NCBI GenBank assembly: GCA_002391525.1
Contig: DGFE01000244.1
Coordinates: forward strand, 6,640 to 17,129
DNA length: 10,490 nucleotides
Direction: 5' to 3'
DNA from: Competibacteraceae bacterium UBA3908
GTDB lineage: Bacteria; Pseudomonadota; Gammaproteobacteria; Competibacterales; Competibacteraceae
Positions 7,653 to 10,490 of the stretch are shown piece by piece (within the stretch, counting starts at the first letter, position 1; the number at the start of each line of letters is the position of its first letter). The notes below the pieces were generated by a model. The model was not told where the DNA came from, did no database searches, and saw only the letters and a program-made list of their open reading frames with translations. The position numbers and the translations under genes are program-made.

Positions 7653-8552
7653 TCACTGCCCGCTCTCAACATTTCCTCGCCGCAGTTTCAGTTGCAGCGC
7701 GGTCGCCGCCAGGATCAGCGCGAACAGCACGAAGGCCACCGCCGAGGCATACCCCATGTTCCACCAGCGGAAGCCTTCCTCGTACATCAGCAGCACCACG
7801 CTGAGCGTGCGGTTGGCCGGACCGCCCTGGGTCATGACATACGGTTCGGCGAACACCTGAAAATAGCCGATCATGGTCATCAGCGCCACGAACAGGAAGG
7901 TCGGACCCAGCAGCGGCAGGGTGATGTAGCGGAACTGCCGCCAGGCGCTGGCCCCGTCGATCCGCGCCGCTTCGTAAAGCTGGGTCGGAATATTCTGCAA
8001 GCCGGCGATGAAGATGATCATGTTGAAGCCGAAGTTCTTCCATACTGCCATGAGGATGATGGCGGGCATCGCCCAGGCCGGATCGCCCAGCCAGTCGATG
8101 GGCGCGATTCCGAGCAGGCTCAGCCCATAATTCAGCAGCCCGTAGCGGGGATGGTAGAGATAGCGCCACACCACCGCCACCGCCACCAGGGTGGTGACCA
8201 CCGGCAGGAAGAATGCCGTGCGGAACAAACCGGGGAAACGGGTCAGGCGGGAGTTCACCAGCAGCGCCGCGCCCAGCGACACCGCCACCGACAGCGGCCC
8301 GCCGACCGCCACGAAATAAAAGGTGTTACCGAGCGCCGTCCAGAACAGGGGGCTTTGCAGCAGTTGCAGATAGTTGTTCAAACCGACGAAGCGCAGCCGA
8401 TTCAGATCGCCCAGCGCGTAGATGTCGAAATCGGTAAAGCTCAGCAGCAGCGCCGCCACTATCGGCAGGAAGAAAAACACGGCGATGAGCAGCAGCGCCG
8501 GCGCGAGAAAGGCCCAGGCGCTCAGAGCGGTGCGGCGTTCGGGACCGATCAT
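7653..8552 (-). CDS. Sugar ABC transporter permease, MalF/UgpA type (CUT1)
   Basis: This 299-residue inner-membrane protein has about six transmembrane segments (roughly 10-32, 73-98, 110-132, 160-182, 213-235, 266-290). The EAA loop that docks on the ATPase is QLYEAARIDGASAWRQFRYI (191-210), with the conserved EAA and DG residues. The early LAPALLLIAVFFFLPI segment and the late NMGYASAVAFVLF segment are typical of UgpA/MalF-like permeases of the carbohydrate uptake 1 family. Its ATG overlaps the stop of the binding-protein gene (ATGA), so the two are translationally coupled. Such permeases normally work as a heterodimer with a MalG/UgpE-type partner encoded next to it. Here the next gene is the LprI-like protein, so the partner and the ATPase must be elsewhere or lost. 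The substrate is probably a sugar; its identity is not shown. Confidence 0.93.
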   Translation of the reverse strand: MIGPERRTALSAWAFLAPALLLIAVFFFLPIVAALLLSFTDFDIYALGDLNRLRFVGLNNYLQLLQSPLFWTALGNTFYFVAVGGPLSVAVSLGAALLVNSRLTRFPGLFRTAFFLPVVTTLVAVAVVWRYLYHPRYGLLNYGLSLLGIAPIDWLGDPAWAMPAIILMAVWKNFGFNMIIFIAGLQNIPTQLYEAARIDGASAWRQFRYITLPLLGPTFLFVALMTMIGYFQVFAEPYVMTQGGPANRTLSVVLLMYEEGFRWWNMGYASAVAFVLFALILAATALQLKLRRGNVESGQ

Positions 8553-9865
8553 GGCGTCAACCCTCGATCCAGCAGCCAGCGCCGTTTCTCCAGAATCCGG
8601 TCAACGTCGCGGTCCAGGGCGGCCAAGGCCTCGTCGACACTCATTTCCCGGCGGATCGCCAGTTCGGCGTAATACGCGATGCGGTTGGCGATGCGCTCCC
8701 ATTCCGGGATCGCTGGCGTCGCCCGCACGTTTTGCAACTGTCGTCGGAACGCCTGAGCGTACCGGTTGCCGGCCAGCGCCGGATCGGTCCAGGCCGATTG
8801 CCGGGCCGGCAGATCGCCGGTCAGTCGATAAAACCGCGCCTGTTGTTCCGGCTCGGCCAGAAATTCCAGCAGCGTCCAGGCGGCCTGCCGCCGGGACAAG
8901 GCCCGGCTGAGCGCCAGACTGGCCCCGCCAGCCAGCGATGCGCCCACCGCCCTCACCCCCAACCCCTCTCCCGCTGGGAGAGGGGAGGAATCGGTAAATG
9001 TCGGCAGCGGCGCGGTGTTCCAGTGCGGCTGGATCGCCGCCGGCAACCGCCGCCCGAACTCGCCGATGTTCCACGGTCCGCTGATGTAAACCGCGAAAGC
9101 GCCATTGGCGAATTCCTGATAGAGATTGGCCATCTGACTATTGCCGACCGGCGGCGCCAAACCCTGCTCGAACAGCCTCAAATAAAACACGAACGCCTCG
9201 CGAAAGCGCGGATCCCGGAAATGGCCGTACTGGTCCCGGTCGCGGAGCAGCGTCGCGCCGCGTTGCAGGGCGAGAATGACCGGCAACTGCCATTCGTTGA
9301 TCGGCAGCAGGATAGCGTGGCGCGTGGAACCGTCCGAACTTTTGAGCGCGGTCATGACCCGTAGCCAGTCGTCCCAGGTCGCGGGAGGTTCCGCGGAACC
9401 GGCGGCGGCCAGCAGGTCGGTTCGATAGAAGAACAGACGGGTATCCACATACCAGGGCAGGGCGTAAAGCCGACCGTTCAGCCGATTGGTGGCGAGAATG
9501 CCGGGGAAAAAATCGGCCAGCGTCGCGTCCGGCCAGCTGCGCAGATGCTCGTCCAGGGGCTCGATGGCGCGCAGGGCTACGAATTCGGGAATCCAGGTAT
9601 TGCCGAGCTGGAATACGTCCGGCATGGCGTCGCCGGCGTAGGCGGTCAGCAGCTTCTCGTGCGCCGCGCTCCAGGGAATCTGCTGCACCCGCACCCGGAT
9701 GCCGGGATGGCGACGCTCGAATTCCGGCAGCAACTCCCGCACCCGCTCGCCTTCCTGGCCCATTGCCCAGAATTCCACGGTCACCGCCCGGTCGGCGGTG
9801 GAATCGCAACCGGGCAGCCCGAGCGCGAGCAGGACGACGAACAGCAGGCGGACTGGTGGAGCCAT
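8549..9865 (-). CDS. Sugar ABC transporter solute-binding lipoprotein, with in-frame repeat-derived insert
   Basis: This is a 438-residue family 1 extracellular solute-binding protein. A hydrophobic signal segment (1-19) ends in LGLPGC, a lipobox with Cys20 as the lipidated residue, so it is tethered to a membrane facing the periplasm. Family features include VTVEFWAMG (28-36), the FERRHPGIRVRVQQIPW block (49-65), AYAGDAMPDVFQLGNTWIPEF (75-95), NGRLYALPWYVDTRLFFYRTDL (130-151), FANGAFAVYISGPWNIGEF (252-270) and GASLAGGASLALS (308-320). Just before that last block, residues about 290-307 include SSPLPAGEGLGVRAV, which is the translation of an inserted palindromic repeat. The frame is kept, so the protein may still fold with an extra loop. 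The stop overlaps the start of the permease gene. There is no clear ribosome binding site before the ATG; a 6-bp hairpin lies 2 nt upstream of it. Confidence 0.92.
   Translation of the reverse strand: MAPPVRLLFVVLLALGLPGCDSTADRAVTVEFWAMGQEGERVRELLPEFERRHPGIRVRVQQIPWSAAHEKLLTAYAGDAMPDVFQLGNTWIPEFVALRAIEPLDEHLRSWPDATLADFFPGILATNRLNGRLYALPWYVDTRLFFYRTDLLAAAGSAEPPATWDDWLRVMTALKSSDGSTRHAILLPINEWQLPVILALQRGATLLRDRDQYGHFRDPRFREAFVFYLRLFEQGLAPPVGNSQMANLYQEFANGAFAVYISGPWNIGEFGRRLPAAIQPHWNTAPLPTFTDSSPLPAGEGLGVRAVGASLAGGASLALSRALSRRQAAWTLLEFLAEPEQQARFYRLTGDLPARQSAWTDPALAGNRYAQAFRRQLQNVRATPAIPEWERIANRIAYYAELAIRREMSVDEALAALDRDVDRILEKRRWLLDRGLTP
8950..8990. repeat. GC-rich palindromic (REP-like) repeat, copy 2, inside the solute-binding protein gene
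   Basis: CCCTCACCCCC (8950-8960) is followed by a perfect 10-bp stem: CCCCTCTCCC (8963-8972) and GGGAGAGGGG (8976-8985), with GCT as loop. Head and stem match copy 1 near 1752-1790, in the same orientation relative to the window. The element lies within coding sequence and is read in frame on the minus strand as roughly SSPLPAGEGLGVRA. Elements of this kind are usually intergenic, so a coding location is uncommon. Confidence 0.85.
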
Positions 9866-9867
9866 GG

Positions 9868-9882
9868 CGGCTAGTTTAGCCG
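9868..9882 (-). promoter_or_regulatory. Small hairpin directly upstream of the binding-protein start codon
   Basis: CGGCTA (9868-9873) and TAGCCG (9877-9882) form a 6-bp stem with a 3-nt loop, ending 2 nt before the ATG at 9865 on the minus strand. It occupies the place where a ribosome binding site would be expected, and none is seen there. It could reduce translation initiation. The stem is short, so this may be chance. Confidence 0.3.
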
Positions 9883-9909
9883 TAATCGCGTCGGCGCTGG
9901 CTGAAGGAC

Positions 9910-9938
9910 TTGAAAATATTCCGCATTATCCCCATAAA
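9910..9938 (+). promoter_or_regulatory. Candidate sigma70 promoter of fmdB
   Basis: TTGAAA (9910-9915, five of six consensus bases) is followed after 17 bp by CATAAA (9933-9938, four of six). This places a start about 40 nt upstream of the fmdB ATG. The region is AT-richer than its surroundings and lies between divergent genes. On the minus strand a GATAAT hexamer (9925-9930) could be the -10 of the binding-protein gene, but no good -35 fits it. Confidence 0.45.
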
Positions 9939-9985
9939 GACACGTCGGATTTCCCAACCGTTTTTGTCAGCTTGCGAGGTGCGCC

Positions 9986-10288
9986 ATGCCGATTTACGAG
10001 TACCGCTGTCAGTCCTGCGAACACGAACTGGAAGCGTTGCAGAAACTCAGCGATCCCGAACTGAGCGACTGCCCGGCCTGCGGCAAGCCGGAACTCAAGA
10101 AATTGATTTCAGCGGTCGGTTTCCGGCTCAAGGGCAGCGGCTGGTACGAAACCGATTTCAAGAAGGGCGGCGCTCAAAAGAACCTGGCCAAGGAGGACGC
10201 GCCGCCCAAGGACAGCAAGTCCAGCGGAGCTTGCGACGGCGCGGGCGGTTGCGGAGCCTGCGCCACGCCGGCCACCGCGACGACCTGA
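9986..10288 (+). CDS. FmdB family zinc-ribbon protein
   Basis: This 100-residue protein begins MPIYEYRCQSCEHELE, the hallmark of the FmdB putative regulatory family. The two CxxC knuckles (C8/C11 and C29/C32) should bind one zinc. The conserved core runs to about residue 55 (LKKLISAVGFRLKGSGWYETDF). The rest is a low-complexity tail rich in Lys, Ser, Gly and Ala, with three further cysteines (C83, C89, C92), as is common in proteobacterial members. GAGG 6 nt upstream of the ATG supports the start. FmdB was named for a possible role in amidase/formamidase gene regulation, but the function of most members is unknown. In many gammaproteobacteria it sits directly before aspS, as appears to be the case here. 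Confidence 0.93.
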   Translation: MPIYEYRCQSCEHELEALQKLSDPELSDCPACGKPELKKLISAVGFRLKGSGWYETDFKKGGAQKNLAKEDAPPKDSKSSGACDGAGGCGACATPATATT

Positions 10289-10321
10289 TCCGATCACCGG
10301 ATTCGCGGAATTTCATGTCGG

Positions 10322-10349
10322 CGGCGCGAAGAGCGCCGTTTGACGTTTT
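10322..10349 (+). terminator. Possible weak rho-independent terminator after fmdB
   Basis: CGGCGC (10322-10327) and GCGCCG (10333-10338) form a perfect 6-bp GC stem with a GAAGA loop, followed by TTTGACGTTTT, a broken T-run. It lies about 35 nt after the fmdB stop. The interrupted T-run makes it a weak candidate, and it could allow read-through into the next gene. The rest of the gap up to 10477 shows no open frame that I trust. TTGCGG (10361-10366) and TACCAT (10384-10389), 17 bp apart, are a poor promoter candidate for the following gene. Confidence 0.4.
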
Positions 10350-10477
10350 CAGGGCCATGGTTGCGGCACCTGACCTGAATTCGTACCATCTCGACTGCCG
10401 TCGAACGGATACGGTTTTTCGACCGTTCGGTTCCCCCTCTTCCCCGGCCCTGTTTCGCCAGACGGATATCAGACACC

Positions 10478-10490
10478 ATGCGCAGCCACT
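10478..10490 (+). CDS. aspS: Probable start of aspartyl-tRNA synthetase, cut by window edge
   Basis: ATG CGC AGC CAC T reads MRSH and then the window ends. Proteobacterial AspRS proteins commonly begin MRSHYCG or MRTHYCG, and aspS often follows fmdB in gammaproteobacteria. Only four codons are visible, so the call rests on this short match plus gene order. No strong ribosome binding site is seen upstream. Confidence 0.6.

Noticed and set aside
7607..7672. An N-terminal extension of the DUF1311 protein up to 7672
   Set aside because: The extra 22 residues precede a clean signal peptide and overlap the end of the permease gene; the start at 7606 has its own GGAG site.
7599..8672. A 357-codon plus-strand frame rich in Gln, Arg and His opposite the permease
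   Set aside because: The composition is that of an antisense transmembrane gene; the permease on the other strand has a clear EAA loop and membrane segments.

Overview
The window looks like chromosomal DNA of a GC-rich gammaproteobacterium. The evidence is the high-GC coding, an fmdB gene followed by what looks like the first codons of aspS, and two copies of a GC-rich palindromic repeat (CCCTCACCCC plus a CCCCTCTCCC hairpin) of a kind scattered through many gammaproteobacterial genomes. A glycogen-storing relative such as the Competibacteraceae would fit, but that is only a guess. Nothing here fixes the genus.

Layout. Positions 1-4036 (minus strand) are the front of a type I-C CRISPR-Cas operon in the canonical order cas3, cas5c, cas8c. 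The cas8c gene runs off the left edge. The expected cas7, cas4, cas1, cas2 and repeat array would lie beyond it; none is visible here. One copy of the palindromic repeat sits in the roughly 100-bp gap between cas3 and cas5c. An AT-rich divergent intergenic region (4037-4157) with a perfect 15-bp palindrome and a 9-bp direct repeat separates cas3 from a plus-strand gene for a DnaQ-fold 3'-5' exonuclease of the PolB-exonuclease-like family (4158-4991).

Positions 5024-9865 (minus strand) form a carbohydrate-related group. In transcription order these are a lipoprotein solute-binding protein, one MalF/UgpA-type sugar ABC permease (ATGA overlap), a small secreted LprI-N/DUF1311 protein, and a cytoplasmic GH13 alpha-amylase with an N-terminal starch-binding-like module. 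A second permease and an ATPase are absent from the group. The solute-binding protein gene carries the second palindromic repeat inserted in frame, adding about 18 residues.

Positions 9986 to the end (plus strand) hold fmdB with a good promoter candidate, a possible terminator hairpin, and the first four codons of a probable aspS.

How the genes work together: Cas3, Cas5c and Cas8c belong to one interference machine (crRNA processing, target recognition, target degradation). The exonuclease is a divergent neighbour whose link to CRISPR is only positional. The transporter parts and amylase suggest uptake of malto-oligosaccharides or turnover of an internal glucan. No clearly unprecedented system was found. 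The points most worth a second look are the repeat-derived peptide in the binding protein, the exonuclease/cas3 divergent pair with its palindromic control region, and the incomplete transporter.
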